A stretch of DNA of 64,000 nt from Geodermatophilus obscurus DSM 43160 (GTDB lineage Bacteria > Actinomycetota > Actinomycetes > Mycobacteriales > Geodermatophilaceae), in assembly GCF_000025345.1 (NCBI RefSeq), contig NC_013757.1:2108001-2172000 (forward strand), given 5' to 3'. Positions 1-11,436 of this stretch are shown one piece after another. A program made the translations under genes and the position numbers. The notes beneath the pieces are model-generated. The model worked only from the letters and a program-made list of their open reading frames with translations, had not been told where the DNA came from and did not search any database. The stretch's first letter is position 1, and every line of letters starts with the position of its first letter.

Positions 1-47
1 CGCGGGCATCAGTGGATGGGCAGATGCGCGCACCAGAACTGCGGCGA

Positions 48-1079
48 TCAGACCGGCGCGAGGGCCTGGTCACCGAGGGCGCGCAGCGTGTGATGCGCCC
101 GGCGAACCATCTTGCGGGCCACCGACAGGGCGGCCCGATTGCCGCCGACCCGCTCGGCGACCCGCCGGTAGTAGGCGTGGTCGGGAGAGCCGGGGCGGGC
201 GGCGCACTGGGCGGCCTCGAACAGCGCCCAGCGCAGCAGCGGCGAGCCCTGCCGGGACAGGTGCGCGGCGCTGCGCTTGCCGTCGGAGGAGTGCACGGTG
301 ATGTCCAGCCCGGTGTGCCGCACCGCCTTGCGGGAGGCGGAGAAGCGGCGGGAATCGCCCAGCTCGGTCCACAGTGCGGTCGCGGTGATCGGCCCGATGC
401 CGTAGTCGGCCTGCAGCGCCCGGCAGCCGGGCTGGCGGGCGGCGAACGCGGTGATCTGCTTGCGCAGCGGATCGAGCTCGGCATCCAGGGCGTCGAGGAT
501 CCGCAGCGCGGCGGCCACCGCCTCGCGCCCCGCCGGTGACAGGCCCTCACCGACCTCGAGCCGGCGGCGGTTGTCGGCGCCGAGCAGGCCGCCGGTGACC
601 GCCGGGACGCCGTGGTGCAGCAGGATGGCGTGGACGCGCTGCACCCAGGCGGTGTGCTGCTCGCGCAGGTCGCGGAACAGCTGCAGCCGGGCGCGCATCT
701 CCAGCACCTGCGCCGGCGGGATCCACGACTCGGGCAGCCGGCCGTCGGCGAGCAGCTCGCGCAGCAGCCGGGCGTCGGCCCGGTCGGTCTTGGCCCGCCG
801 TTTCGGCCCGCGCGCGGCGGAGGTGTCGGCCGGCTCGGCCAGATGCGCCTCGACCCCGGCACGCTGCAACTCCTCGACCACGAACCGCCAGCCGGTGCAC
901 CCCTCCACCGCGAACGCCGCCGGCTTGCCCGCGTCGGCGAGGAGCTTCTGCAGCCAGCCGCGCAGCAGCATCCGGTCGGCCGGGGCGATCCGCCCGTGCC
1001 GGGTCTCGCCGCTGCGCTCGTCGAGATAGTCAAAGGTGATCTGCCGCCGGTGAATGTCCAGCCCGCCTAGGATCCCCAT
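48..1079 (-). CDS. IS110-family transposase (DEDD recombinase)
   Basis: This is the recombinase of an IS110-type element, which moves through a circular intermediate using a bridge RNA. The N-terminal RuvC-like domain shows the DEDD set: Asp8 in GGLDIHRR, Glu59 in AVEGCTGW, and Asp99 and Asp102 in KTDRADARLL. The C-terminal Transposase_20 domain holds GIGPITATALWTELGD and RQGSPLLRWAL, where the catalytic serine is expected. I choose the ATG at 1079 (MGILGG, 343 residues) because GAGGAGG lies 5-6 nt upstream; an upstream ATG at 1103 has no such site. No frameshift is visible, so the gene may be active. It stands alone, close to the edge of an integrated element. Confidence 0.9.
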   Translation of the reverse strand: MGILGGLDIHRRQITFDYLDERSGETRHGRIAPADRMLLRGWLQKLLADAGKPAAFAVEGCTGWRFVVEELQRAGVEAHLAEPADTSAARGPKRRAKTDRADARLLRELLADGRLPESWIPPAQVLEMRARLQLFRDLREQHTAWVQRVHAILLHHGVPAVTGGLLGADNRRRLEVGEGLSPAGREAVAAALRILDALDAELDPLRKQITAFAARQPGCRALQADYGIGPITATALWTELGDSRRFSASRKAVRHTGLDITVHSSDGKRSAAHLSRQGSPLLRWALFEAAQCAARPGSPDHAYYRRVAERVGGNRAALSVARKMVRRAHHTLRALGDQALAPV

Positions 1080-1450
1080 CGGGGCCTCCTCAAGCTCCAT
1101 CACAGTTGACGCACCCAGGGTGCGCTGAGCTGAGGGGGTCCCTCCTCATGTCATCTTTCCGGCGACCGGTGCGGCCGGAGACGATCCAGCGGGGATCCGG
1201 GGGGGCGGTATTCGATCGTCGTCCTGACCGCTGCGCGCCCCCCGCTGGCCGCCCGGCGCGCCGCTACCTGACCCGCCTGTCGCCCCATGGGGCACATGCC
1301 CCTCTGATCGGCCTCGGTTGAGGCTGATTGGCTGTCTTGTATCAGTGCAGCTCAGGGCCGGAGCACCCTATCCGCCCTAATCCTTGACGCCGCTCACCAC
1401 GTACTGGGACGAGACGACACCGCTGTCCTTCTGTGGCTTGCGAGCGGGAG
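1080..1450 (-). ncRNA. IS110 left-end non-coding region, possible bridge RNA
   Basis: This 371-bp stretch lies upstream of the transposase inside the proposed IS boundaries and has no convincing reading frame. In IS110-group elements such as IS621 the region upstream of the transposase encodes the bridge RNA. A perfect 7-bp inverted repeat with a one-base centre lies at 1110-1124 (CGCACCC-A-GGGTGCG), and another run at 1280-1302 (CGCCCCATGGGGCACATGCC) is self-complementary. I cannot fold it here or identify the guide loops, so the RNA is an inference from family architecture. Confidence 0.3.
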
Positions 1451-1556
1451 GGGCATCAGTGGCGTTCGGGTCACCGCGCGCGGCGCGGGGCGCATCTGCT
1501 GCCTGGTTGGTTGCGGAGTTGCGGGGGACCGGTCGCGTCTGCCTGGATGCCTATCG

Positions 1557-1578
1557 CGCCCACAAGACGCCCACAAGA
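1557..1578 (+). repeat. Tandem 11-bp repeat, possible integrase arm sites
   Basis: CGCCCACAAGA occurs twice head to tail without a mismatch (1557-1567 and 1568-1578), about 105 bp from a tRNA fragment that looks like an attachment core. Tyrosine integrases bind short direct repeats in the arms flanking their core site, so an arm-type site is a reasonable reading. No integrase gene is in the window. Confidence 0.4.
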
Positions 1579-1683
1579 GGACCATCTGAAGCCATCACGA
1601 GCCGATCACTGCAAACGGTATATGCGCTGCTCAGGGCGCGACTGCAACCGAAATCTGCTGATCAGAAGTGTGTGTGGGGGGAG

Positions 1684-1727
1684 CTTTTAATCCGCGGGTT
1701 GTGGGTTCGATCCCCACGGGGCCCACC
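1684..1727 (+). mobile_element. att site: displaced 3' part of tRNA-Lys(UUU)
   Basis: The sequence matches the 3' half of a tRNA, starting at position 32 of the anticodon loop. It has loop CTTTTAA (anticodon TTT, lysine), the 3' anticodon strand TCCGC, a perfect T-arm (GTGGG-TTCGATC-CCCAC at 1701-1717), acceptor strand GGGGCCC at 1718-1724, discriminator A and CC. Upstream bases do not provide a D-arm or a pairing anticodon 5' strand, so this is not a functional tRNA. Integrases that use tRNA genes leave such a 3' copy at the far end of the element. The intact tRNA-Lys and the integrase should lie to the left, outside the window. Confidence 0.75.
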
Positions 1728-1856
1728 TGAACGTGCGGCCACCGGCTGTCGCGGCGGCTTCGTCGAGAGCTCGCTCGTGGAGCACGTCCATCGCGATCCG
1801 CAGCCGGCGTTGTGCGGAGGCCGATGAGATTCGTGGTCGTCGTTGGTCAGGACCAC

Positions 1857-2480
1857 ATGAGAGTCGGGACCCAGGCGATCCGGCTGGACATGACCATGTC
1901 CCTCGACGGTTTCGTCGTCGGGCCGCAGGACAGCGTGGACGCGCCGATGGGCGTCGGGGGGTTCCGGTTGTTCAACTGGTTGGACCACCGCCTGGACCCG
2001 GGACCGAACGGTCAGGTGTTCGCCGAGATGAACGCCACCCGGGCTGTGATCGCGGGGCGCCGCACCTACGAGCACGCCGACCGCTGGCACGGCGACCACC
2101 ACGACGGCGTCCCGGTCTTCGTGCTGACCCACCACGTGCCGGAGGAGCCTCCGCCAGGCAGCGTCCGCTACGTCACCGACGTCCACGCCTGCGCCGCGCA
2201 GGCCCGCGCCGCCGCGGGCGACGCCGACGTGGTGGTGCAGGGCGCCGGGGCCGCTCAAGCGCTGCTCCGGGCCGGTGAGCTTGATGAGATGGAACTGCAC
2301 ATTGTCCCCGTCCTCCTCGGACGAGGACGACGCCTGTTCGACCACCTGCCCGCCGAGCCGACCGAGCTGGAGCTGACCCGCGTGTTGAACGCTTCAGATG
2401 CCGACCCCGCGCACCGGGTTCTGCACCTCCGCTATCGCATCCAGCGGCCGTCATCCACGCAGACAACAGGAGCGAACTGA
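1857..2480 (+). CDS. Dihydrofolate reductase family protein (RibD C-terminal-like)
   Basis: The protein (207 residues from the ATG at 1857) belongs to the RibD_C/DHFR-like superfamily of putative NADPH-dependent reductases. It shows the opening MTMSLDGFV, the central VIAGRRTYEHADRW segment, and the nucleotide-binding VVVQGAGAAQALLRAGELDEM followed by IVPVLLGRGRRLF. The start at 1857 has CAGGA a few bases upstream; ATG 1824 and GTG 1812 are alternatives with poorer spacing. The stop overlaps the next gene's start (TGATG), so the two are probably co-translated. It is the first gene on the chromosomal side of the tRNA fragment. The substrate is unknown; members are found in many soil actinobacteria as accessory genes. 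Confidence 0.8.
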   Translation: MRVGTQAIRLDMTMSLDGFVVGPQDSVDAPMGVGGFRLFNWLDHRLDPGPNGQVFAEMNATRAVIAGRRTYEHADRWHGDHHDGVPVFVLTHHVPEEPPPGSVRYVTDVHACAAQARAAAGDADVVVQGAGAAQALLRAGELDEMELHIVPVLLGRGRRLFDHLPAEPTELELTRVLNASDADPAHRVLHLRYRIQRPSSTQTTGAN

Positions 2481-2893
2481 TGAGGACGCTACATCTCGGC
2501 CTCCGGGTCGCTGATCCCGATCGGGCGGTCGCGTTCTACACGGCCGTCGGCTACCAGGTGGTCGGGCGGGTGCCGGAGACCCCGTCCGGACAGCTGACGA
2601 TGCTCAAACTGCCCGACGACGACGTCGTCAGCGTCGAGCTCGTCTTCGACCCCACCGAAGCTGGCAGACACTGGGGCACCGGCCTCAGCCACTTCGTCAT
2701 TCAGGTGGAGTCAATGGAGGCCACGATCACCGACCTCAGGGCGAAGGGCATCGAGGTTGCCGAGCCCGAGTCACCCGATGGTTCAGCGGACTTCCTGACC
2801 ACCTGGATCACGGACCCCGACGGCAACCGGATCGAGCTGGTCCAGTGGCCCACCGACCATCCCGCCGAAATCACCGCGGCTGACTGGTCGTGA
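2480..2893 (+). CDS. VOC-family (glyoxalase-like) protein
   Basis: This 137-residue protein has the paired beta-alpha-beta-beta-beta layout of the vicinal oxygen chelate superfamily. The first half opens HLGLRVADPDRAVAFYTAVGY, and the second half has GLSHFVIQVESMEA and ends in the hallmark ITDPDGNRIELVQW. Candidate metal ligands are His5, Glu53 in SVELVF, His74 in LSHFVI and Glu117 in RIELVQ. Glyoxalase I, dioxygenases and antibiotic-binding proteins share this fold, so the reaction cannot be named. It overlaps the DHFR-like gene by one base, which suggests one transcript. Confidence 0.85.
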   Translation: MRTLHLGLRVADPDRAVAFYTAVGYQVVGRVPETPSGQLTMLKLPDDDVVSVELVFDPTEAGRHWGTGLSHFVIQVESMEATITDLRAKGIEVAEPESPDGSADFLTTWITDPDGNRIELVQWPTDHPAEITAADWS

Positions 2894-2968
2894 CAGCACC
2901 GGAGCTGGTCGCCTCCCCTCAACGGGTGTGATCGAGGCCATCGGCGGGCCCGGCCCGAACTCACACGA

Positions 2969-3376
2969 TCAGCCGCGCACCTGCTCGAGCAGGCCCATGT
3001 CGTCGCGGCACGCCCAGTGCTCGACGATTATCTCGTCGGCGACGCGCCAGATGTGGATGAACGTCCACGACGTGGGGCGACCCGACGGGGGCACATCGGC
3101 GAGCAGGGGCATCGTCGACTCCCGATGGGTGCCGTGCAGAGTGAGGTGCTGCGCCACGGTGTCGCCGTTCCCGATGAGGTGGTGCTGTCCGAGGGTGACC
3201 GGTCCGAGATCGTGGTCGATGGTGCGCAGGATCCAAGCCAGCCCGCTGCGGCCCTGAGGACCGGCCGCGTGGTTGACCATGTCCACGGCGACGAGCTCGT
3301 CGAGGAAGGTGTCGTCGCCTGCCTGCTGGCGTCGGAGCATCTCCTCGACGATCGCCCGCGCGCCTCGTTCGTCCAT
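2969..3376 (-). CDS. SnoaL-like polyketide cyclase-fold protein
   Basis: From the ATG at 3376 the product has 135 residues and reads as a SnoaL/ester-cyclase type alpha+beta barrel. It shows the N-terminal helix with VDMVNHAA, a middle VTLGQHHLIGNGDTVAQHLTLHGTH block and a C-terminal FIHIWRVADEIIVEHWACRDDMG. That last block is characteristic of the family, which includes cyclases but also many stress or redox proteins of unknown role. A longer frame upstream is unlike the family and is rejected. The gene converges on the VOC gene with 75 bp between stops and no strong hairpin. Confidence 0.75.
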   Translation of the reverse strand: MDERGARAIVEEMLRRQQAGDDTFLDELVAVDMVNHAAGPQGRSGLAWILRTIDHDLGPVTLGQHHLIGNGDTVAQHLTLHGTHRESTMPLLADVPPSGRPTSWTFIHIWRVADEIIVEHWACRDDMGLLEQVRG

Positions 3377-4244
3377 GCTGGCCAGCGTCCCATCGCGAAC
3401 GCGGGCTTTGGTGTCGACGGCTCTCGGCCCTCGAACGCGCGAGCGTTGCTGAGCAGGGCGCCGCGGGCGTGTCCCGGCGGCCGAGCCCCAGGGTGCCGAA
3501 CCAGCGCCGCTCAAGGTGCGCGAGCTCGAGTACCAGCGCCTCGATCGCTCCAAGGCGTAGCAGTCGGGGGCGCAGGCGCGGCGGCGTACTTCCGGCAGAC
3601 CTACGTGATCAAGTCCGCGCGTCCGGGCCATGTGCTCCTGCGGTCGCAATGTGGTCGCGCACTGCGCGTCACCGGGGCCGAAACAGCGGTCAAAGGCCGA
3701 CACGCAGGGGAGCGCTGACGAGCGTGGACGGCATCAGGCGGCACCGTCCGACAAGTCCGAGCTTGAGCTTTGATCCGCTGACTGGTCCAGTGCACTAGGG
3801 CTGGAGGCCAGTGCTGCCGAGCGGCCCTACGCATGTCGTTTCCTATAGATGTCGTTCCCATCCTTGTCCGCTCCTGCGGGCGCCGGCCAACCCGGCCATG
3901 TGCAGTTCGCGGCCTTCACCCGCGGGTCGTGCTTTCAGATCGGTCACTCAACCAGCTCCGTCTGCGCGACCTCTGGTGGCTGGAGGCTGGTTGCGCGAGC
4001 GGGACCAGCGGGACGCGGGCTTGGTGTTCGCCGTGCCGCCCGCTCATGCGTCAGGCCTCGGCAAGTCCTGCGGTATGAGAAGAACGTCCAGGGCATCCGT
4101 CGGTCACGGCCTTGACCTCGGACGGCCAAAGGCGCGGATAATCTCCCGACCCAACAGCTGCCGTGTCCGCACTGCAGATACTCGGTACCCACAGGCGTAC
4201 AGATTTCGCCTGCCCCGCGTGTCGTGACCGAAAAGGGATGGCCG
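3377..4244 (+). other. Gene-poor stretch, possibly decayed DNA
   Basis: No reading frame here has a recognisable domain, a ribosome binding site and actinobacterial codon bias together. The open frames present (for example 3469-3798 and 3811-4227 on plus) are rich in Arg, Ser and Pro, as chance frames in high-GC DNA are. A short imperfect direct repeat, ATGTCGTTTCC and ATGTCGTTCCC, lies at 3833-3859. The region joins the accessory genes to the secreted protein and may be the remains of inserted DNA. Confidence 0.4.
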
Positions 4245-4904
4245 ATGTGGCGTCTTGCGCGTGTCCTACTGGCCGTCGTGGTCGGCGTGGTGGTCACAGC
4301 TCCAGCGGCATCCGCTGCACCGGACCATGGGTCGCGGCCTGTACCGGACCGTGAGCTGGCGACCCTCCTTGGGGAGCTTTGGGAGACGGTCCTCGAAACG
4401 CCCGTGCCCGCGAACCCGCTAGCCGCGGGCGAAGCCTGGTGCGTCGACCTGGACGGAGTGGTCGCACCATTCACCCTGGACCCCGCGGCCGTACCGACGT
4501 GCACCGTGGATGTCGGTACCGAAATCTTCGTCGCGGCCCTGAGCGTCGAGTGCAGCACCGTGGAGGAGCCACCGTTCTACGGCGGCAACGAGGCCGAGCT
4601 GCGCCAGTGCGTACGGGATCTGGACGTGCTGCAGGGCGACCTCACCGTCACCGTCGACGGGGAGCCCATCCCGCTGACCCCGGTGGAGTCGCCCCTGCTG
4701 CGGCTCGACCTCCCGGAGGACAACCTCCTCGGGGTCCCAGCCCAGCAGGCGCTCTCCGTCGCGTCCGGATTGGTCGCCCTCCTGCAGCCGCTGTCGCCGG
4801 GGACGCACGAGATCGTGACCACCGGCACGGGAACCGTCCTCGGCGACTTCACCAACGTGACGACGATCGTGGTCGAGCCGGGACGGTGGTCGACCCACCA
4901 CTGA
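4245..4904 (+). CDS. Secreted protein of unknown function
   Basis: The 219-residue product begins MWRLARVLL with a hydrophobic stretch and an AASAAPD cleavage motif near residue 26, a typical Sec signal peptide. The mature part has four cysteines (AWCVDL, TCTVDV, ECSTVE, RQCVRD) that could form two disulfides outside the membrane. The C-terminal third is rich in beta-prone segments ending TNVTTIVVEPG. I prefer the ATG at 4245, which has AAAGGG upstream, over the GTG at 4224, which would add charged residues before the signal. I do not recognise the family. The stop lies 6 bp from the stop of the convergent MBL gene. Confidence 0.7.
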   Translation: MWRLARVLLAVVVGVVVTAPAASAAPDHGSRPVPDRELATLLGELWETVLETPVPANPLAAGEAWCVDLDGVVAPFTLDPAAVPTCTVDVGTEIFVAALSVECSTVEEPPFYGGNEAELRQCVRDLDVLQGDLTVTVDGEPIPLTPVESPLLRLDLPEDNLLGVPAQQALSVASGLVALLQPLSPGTHEIVTTGTGTVLGDFTNVTTIVVEPGRWSTHH

Positions 4905-4910
4905 ACCGGG

Positions 4911-5576
4911 TCACCAGCCGCGGGCGCGCCACTCCGCGAGGTGCGGGCGCTCGGCGCCCAGCGTGCTGTCCTTGCCGTGGCCGGGGTAGATCCACGTCGA
5001 GTCGTCGAACCGTTCGAAGATCCGCTCCTCCAGGTCGTCCATCAGCGACGTGAAGTCGGTCGGGCTCGTTGCCCTCCCAGGACCCCCGGGGAAGAGGCTG
5101 TCGCCGGTGAAGGCGTGCGTGCCCGCGCCCTCCGGCCCGCGCCAGACCAGCGCGATGCTGCCCGGCGTGTGCCCGCGCAGGTGGACCACCTCGAGGGTCT
5201 GCGCGCCGACGCGGACGGTCTCGCCGTGCACGACGGGCCGCTGGACCGGGACGGGGAGCTCGTCGGCGTCGGCGGGGTGCGCCACGGTGACCGCGCCGGT
5301 CGCCTCGACCACCTCGGGCAGCGCGCGGTGGTGGTCCCAGTGCCCGTGCGTGGTGACGACGGTGCGGACGTCGGCGTCGCCGATGAACGCGCGCAGCGCC
5401 TCGGGCTCGGCCGCCGCGTCGATCAGCAGCGCCTCGCCGGAGTCGGGGTCGCGCAGCAGGTAGGCGTTGTTGGCCATCTCGCTGACCGCCAGCTTGCTGA
5501 TCGTCAGCCCCGGCAGCTCCCGGACGTCGGCCGGGCCACCCACCTCGACGTCCCCGGTGTAGCTCCGCGAGCCCAT
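4911..5576 (-). CDS. MBL-fold metallo-hydrolase (glyoxalase II-like)
   Basis: The 221-residue protein has the metallo-beta-lactamase zinc signature THGHWDHH near residue 97, a second ligand in HLRGHTPGSIAL, Asp in FTGDSLFP and the final His in YPGHGKDS. The arrangement resembles glyoxalase II and persulfide dioxygenase-type hydrolases rather than beta-lactamases. A cytoplasmic thioester or thiol-adduct hydrolase role is plausible, but the substrate cannot be read from sequence. The N-terminus has no signal peptide. It is divergent from the amidase gene, with about 50 bp between the start codons. Confidence 0.85.
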   Translation of the reverse strand: MGSRSYTGDVEVGGPADVRELPGLTISKLAVSEMANNAYLLRDPDSGEALLIDAAAEPEALRAFIGDADVRTVVTTHGHWDHHRALPEVVEATGAVTVAHPADADELPVPVQRPVVHGETVRVGAQTLEVVHLRGHTPGSIALVWRGPEGAGTHAFTGDSLFPGGPGRATSPTDFTSLMDDLEERIFERFDDSTWIYPGHGKDSTLGAERPHLAEWRARGW

Positions 5577-5613
5577 GCCAGCCTCCCGTTCGTGCAGTGT
5601 CGGCAGCCGCGGT

Positions 5614-5619
5614 TACGGT
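5614..5619 (+). promoter_or_regulatory. -10 element for a leaderless amidase mRNA
   Basis: TACGGT fits the actinobacterial TANNNT hexamer and ends 6 bp before the ATG at 5626. No ribosome binding site lies between, so transcription probably starts at the start codon. Confidence 0.4.
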
Positions 5620-5625
5620 CCAGGC

Positions 5626-7038
5626 ATGGACGCTAGCGGAGGTCTCCCGGGCGGTCGGATCGTCGGCCTCCCGGCCACCGAGCTGGCCGCGCGGGTCCGG
5701 TCGGGGGAGCTGACCGCGGTCGAGGTCGTCCGCGCGCACCTGGCCCACCTCGACGCTGTCGAGCCGCGGATCAGCGCCTTCCGCGTCGTCCGCCGCGAGG
5801 CCGCCCTGGCCGAGGCGTACGCCGTCGACACCGCGCTCACCCGCTTCGCGATGCCGCTGGCCGGGGTGCCGGTGGCGGTCAAGGACAACGTCGCCGTCGC
5901 GGGTGAGGTCTGCACCGACGGCGCGCCGGCACGCGCCGGGCAGCCGGAGACCCGGGACCACGAGGTCGTCACCCGGCTGCGCCGGGCGGGGGCGGTCGTC
6001 GTCGGCATCACCCGCATGCCGGAGCTGGGGCTCTACGGCGCCACCGACGCGCCGGGCACGGTCTGCCGCAACCCCTGGGACACCGCCCGCTCGCCGGCCG
6101 GCAGCTCCGGCGGGAGCGCGGCGGCGGTCGCCTCCGGGGCGGTGCCGCTCGCCCACGGCAACGACGGGATGGGCTCGCTGCGCCTGCCGGCGGCCGCCTG
6201 CGGGCTGGTGACCCTCAAGCCGGGCGCCGGCGTGGTGCCCGGTGGCATCGGCGCGGACGACTGGTCCGGCATGACCGTCAACGGCGCGCTGGCGACCACC
6301 GTGGCCGACCTCGCGGTCGCGCACGCGGTGCTGGCGGGGGAGGAGCCGGCTCCGCTCGAGGCGCCCGGCCGGCCGCTGCGCATCGCCGTCTCCACCCGCT
6401 CGCCGGTGCCCGGCACCCGCGCCGACGGGCCCGCCCGGGCAGCCGTCGACGCCGTGGTCGCGGCCCTCGTCGCGGCCGGGCACACCGTCGTCCGGCGCGA
6501 CCCGCCGATCACTCCCGGAGCAGCGGGCGGCGCGTTGGCCCGCTGGGCGGCCGCCGCCGCCGACGACGCGGCGCACCTCGGCATCCCGTTCGCCGACCTC
6601 CAGCCGCGCAGCCGCACCCACGCCCGGCTCGGGCGCGCCGTGCGAGCCGCCGGACTGGTCCGTCCGCGCACCGCCGCGCGGTTCCGCGAGCGGATGGTGG
6701 GGTTCTTCGCCGACGTCGATCTGCTGCTCACGCCGGTCGTGACCGGCCCGCCGCTGCCTGCCCGGCCCTGGCACGAACGCTCCTTCCTGGCCAACGTGAC
6801 GGCGCAGGGGCGCTGGGCGCCGTGGACGGCGGCCTGGAACCTGGCGGGTCTCCCGGCCCTCGTGCTGCCCGCCGGCACCCGGCCCACGGGACAGCCGCTG
6901 GCGGTCCAGTTGGTCGGCCCCCCGGGTGCCGAGAGGCGACTACTCTGGACCGCCGGGGAGCTGGAGCGTCGGCTGCCGTGGCGCCGGTACGCACCGGTCT
7001 TCGACCCGACCGCCCCGCCGGTCCCCGCACCCGCCTGA
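5626..7038 (+). CDS. Amidase signature family hydrolase
   Basis: The 470-residue protein is an amidase of the Ser-cisSer-Lys class. The catalytic Lys is in VAVKDNVAV (about residue 87) and the serines lie in [21 protein letters not shown] with [12 protein letters not shown] after it. The usual GTDGGGS core is GNDGMGS here, a mild deviation that keeps the serine. Such enzymes hydrolyse amides from GatA-type glutaminyl amides to nitrile-derived amides. The lack of gatB/gatC neighbours argues against a tRNA amidotransferase. The start at ATG 5626 is chosen because a -10-like hexamer precedes it closely. Confidence 0.85.
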   Translation: MDASGGLPGGRIVGLPATELAARVRSGELTAVEVVRAHLAHLDAVEPRISAFRVVRREAALAEAYAVDTALTRFAMPLAGVPVAVKDNVAVAGEVCTDGAPARAGQPETRDHEVVTRLRRAGAVVVGITRMPELGLYGATDAPGTVCRNPWDTARSPAGSSGGSAAAVASGAVPLAHGNDGMGSLRLPAAACGLVTLKPGAGVVPGGIGADDWSGMTVNGALATTVADLAVAHAVLAGEEPAPLEAPGRPLRIAVSTRSPVPGTRADGPARAAVDAVVAALVAAGHTVVRRDPPITPGAAGGALARWAAAAADDAAHLGIPFADLQPRSRTHARLGRAVRAAGLVRPRTAARFRERMVGFFADVDLLLTPVVTGPPLPARPWHERSFLANVTAQGRWAPWTAAWNLAGLPALVLPAGTRPTGQPLAVQLVGPPGAERRLLWTAGELERRLPWRRYAPVFDPTAPPVPAPA

Positions 7039-7163
7039 GTCCCGACGCGCCGCCGCCGGGCGCGCTCCCACGCGCCGCCCGCCCCGCACCACCCGCTCCG
7101 CAGCACCACTCCGCAACCCGCCACCCGGCCCGGAACTCACCGAGCACGACCGACAGGGATCAC

Positions 7164-10055
<2,892 letters not shown>

Positions 10056-10088
10056 GCGGTGGTCGGGCACCCGGGCGAGGATGGCCGG

Positions 10089-11318
10089 GTGTCCGATCCC
10101 GCGCGCACCCACGACCTGGTCGTCTACGGCGCCACCGGCTTCGTCGGCCGGCTGCTCGCCGCTTACCTCGCCGGGGCCGCCCCGACCGGCCTCCGCATCG
10201 CGCTGGCCGGCCGGTCGCGGAGCCGGCTCGAGCAGGTGCGCGGTGAGCTGCCGGCGGCCGCCCGGGACTGGCCGCTCGTCGAGGCCGACTCCACCGACGC
10301 CGGATCGCTCACCGCGCTGGCCGCCTCGACCGGGGTGCTGGCCACGACCGTCGGCCCGTACCTCCGCCACGGCCTGCCCGTCGTCGAGGCCTGCGCCCGG
10401 GCCGGCACGCACTACGCCGACCTCACCGGCGAGGTGCTGTTCGTCCGACGGGCGATCGACCGCACCGACGCGGTCGCCCGCGAGACCGGCGCCCGGATCG
10501 TGCACGCCTGCGGATACGACTCCGTACCCTCCGACCTGTCCGCCCTCCTGCTCGCCGAGCGGGCCCGCCTCGACGGTGCCAGCGGCCTGCGCGACGTCCA
10601 GCTGGTCGCCACCGCTCGCGGCGGGATCAGCGGCGGCACCGTCGCCTCCGTCCGCGCCCAGTTCGAGGAGCTGGGTCGCGACAGCACGGCGCGCCGGCTG
10701 GTCGGCGACCCGTTCGCGCTCAGCCCCGACCGCGACGCCGAGCCCGAGACCCGCCAGCCCCGCGACGCAGCTCCGCCGTCGCGCACCCCGGACGGGCGGT
10801 GGACGGCGACCTTCCTCATGGCCCCGTTCAACACCCGCGTCGTCCGGCGCAGCAACGCCCTGCAGGACTGGGCGTACGGCCGCGGGCTGCGCTACGGCGA
10901 GGTGATGGGCTGCGGGCGGGGGATCCCCGGTGCCGTGACGGCCGCCGGGGTCACGGCCGGACTGGCCGGCGTCGTCGCCGCAATGAGCCTGCCCCCCACC
11001 CGGTCCCTGCTGGACCGGGTGCTCCCCGAACCGGGCGCCGGCCCCGGCGAGGAGACCCGGGCCCGGGGCTGGTTCCGCATGGACGTCGACGCCACCACCG
11101 AGGGCGGACGCCGGTACCGCGCCACCGCCGCCGGCCAGGGCGACCCCGGCTACGCCGCCACCGCGCTCATGCTGGGCGAGACCGCGCTGGCGCTGGCGCT
11201 GGACGGCGACCGGCTCCCCGGCCGGGCGGGATCGCTCACCCCGGCCACCGCGCTCGGGTCCGTGCTGGTGGACCGGCTGCGCGCCGCCGGGCACACCTAC
11301 GAGGTGGCGGAGCTCTGA
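10089..11318 (+). CDS. Saccharopine dehydrogenase-like / trans-acting enoyl reductase family protein
   Basis: The N-terminus carries a Rossmann motif, VVYGATGFVGRLLAAYL, as in the saccharopine dehydrogenase NADP-binding family and mycobacterial trans-acting enoyl reductases. Further on are TTVGPYLRHGLPVVEACARAG, HYADLTGE and HACGYDSVPSDL, all family hallmarks. The likely cofactor is NAD(P)H and the substrate is perhaps a lipid intermediate, but no polyketide or PDIM locus is near, so the role stays open. The GTG at 10089 (409 residues) has AGGA upstream and begins close to the Rossmann fold. A strong hairpin follows the stop. Confidence 0.85.
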   Translation: MSDPARTHDLVVYGATGFVGRLLAAYLAGAAPTGLRIALAGRSRSRLEQVRGELPAAARDWPLVEADSTDAGSLTALAASTGVLATTVGPYLRHGLPVVEACARAGTHYADLTGEVLFVRRAIDRTDAVARETGARIVHACGYDSVPSDLSALLLAERARLDGASGLRDVQLVATARGGISGGTVASVRAQFEELGRDSTARRLVGDPFALSPDRDAEPETRQPRDAAPPSRTPDGRWTATFLMAPFNTRVVRRSNALQDWAYGRGLRYGEVMGCGRGIPGAVTAAGVTAGLAGVVAAMSLPPTRSLLDRVLPEPGAGPGEETRARGWFRMDVDATTEGGRRYRATAAGQGDPGYAATALMLGETALALALDGDRLPGRAGSLTPATALGSVLVDRLRAAGHTYEVAEL

Positions 11319-11346
11319 GCCCGCCGACCGGGGGACGCCGGCGGGC
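11319..11346 (+). terminator. Rho-independent-type hairpin after the reductase gene
   Basis: GCCCGCCG and CGGCGGGC form a perfect 8-bp stem directly after the stop codon. There is no U-tract, which is common for actinobacterial terminators. Confidence 0.55.
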
Positions 11347-11436
11347 TTGAGCGGAGGGCGACTCGAGCCCTACCCTCCGTGTGACCGACGTCACGTCGTC
11401 GACCGACGTGGCGGGTCCCCGATGGAGGAGGCGCCG

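Larger units (their letters stand above)
4..1462 (-). mobile_element. IS110-family insertion sequence (probable full copy)
   Basis: A single transposase gene occupies most of this span and runs on the minus strand. The 12-mer GGGCATCAGTGG occurs at 4-15 and again at 1451-1462, so the repeat unit is 1447 bp, a typical IS110-family length. IS110 elements usually lack terminal inverted repeats and recombine at short shared sequences, so a short direct repeat at both ends fits. The non-coding part lies mostly upstream of the transposase (1080-1450), as in the IS110 subgroup. The exact ends are inferred from the repeat alone. Confidence 0.55.

Noticed and set aside
1662-2345. Minus-strand frame of 227 residues ending GDRTHNPRIKSSPHTHF.
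   Set aside because: The end is the antisense translation of the tRNA fragment, a known source of false proteins, and the rest lies opposite the DHFR-like gene.
3811-4227. A 138-codon plus-strand frame before the secreted protein.
   Set aside because: Arg/Ser/Pro-rich, no ribosome binding site and no recognisable family.
5626-7038. Reading the amidase as GatA of the tRNA amidotransferase.
   Set aside because: No gatC or gatB is adjacent, and the motif GNDGMGS differs from the GatA pattern.
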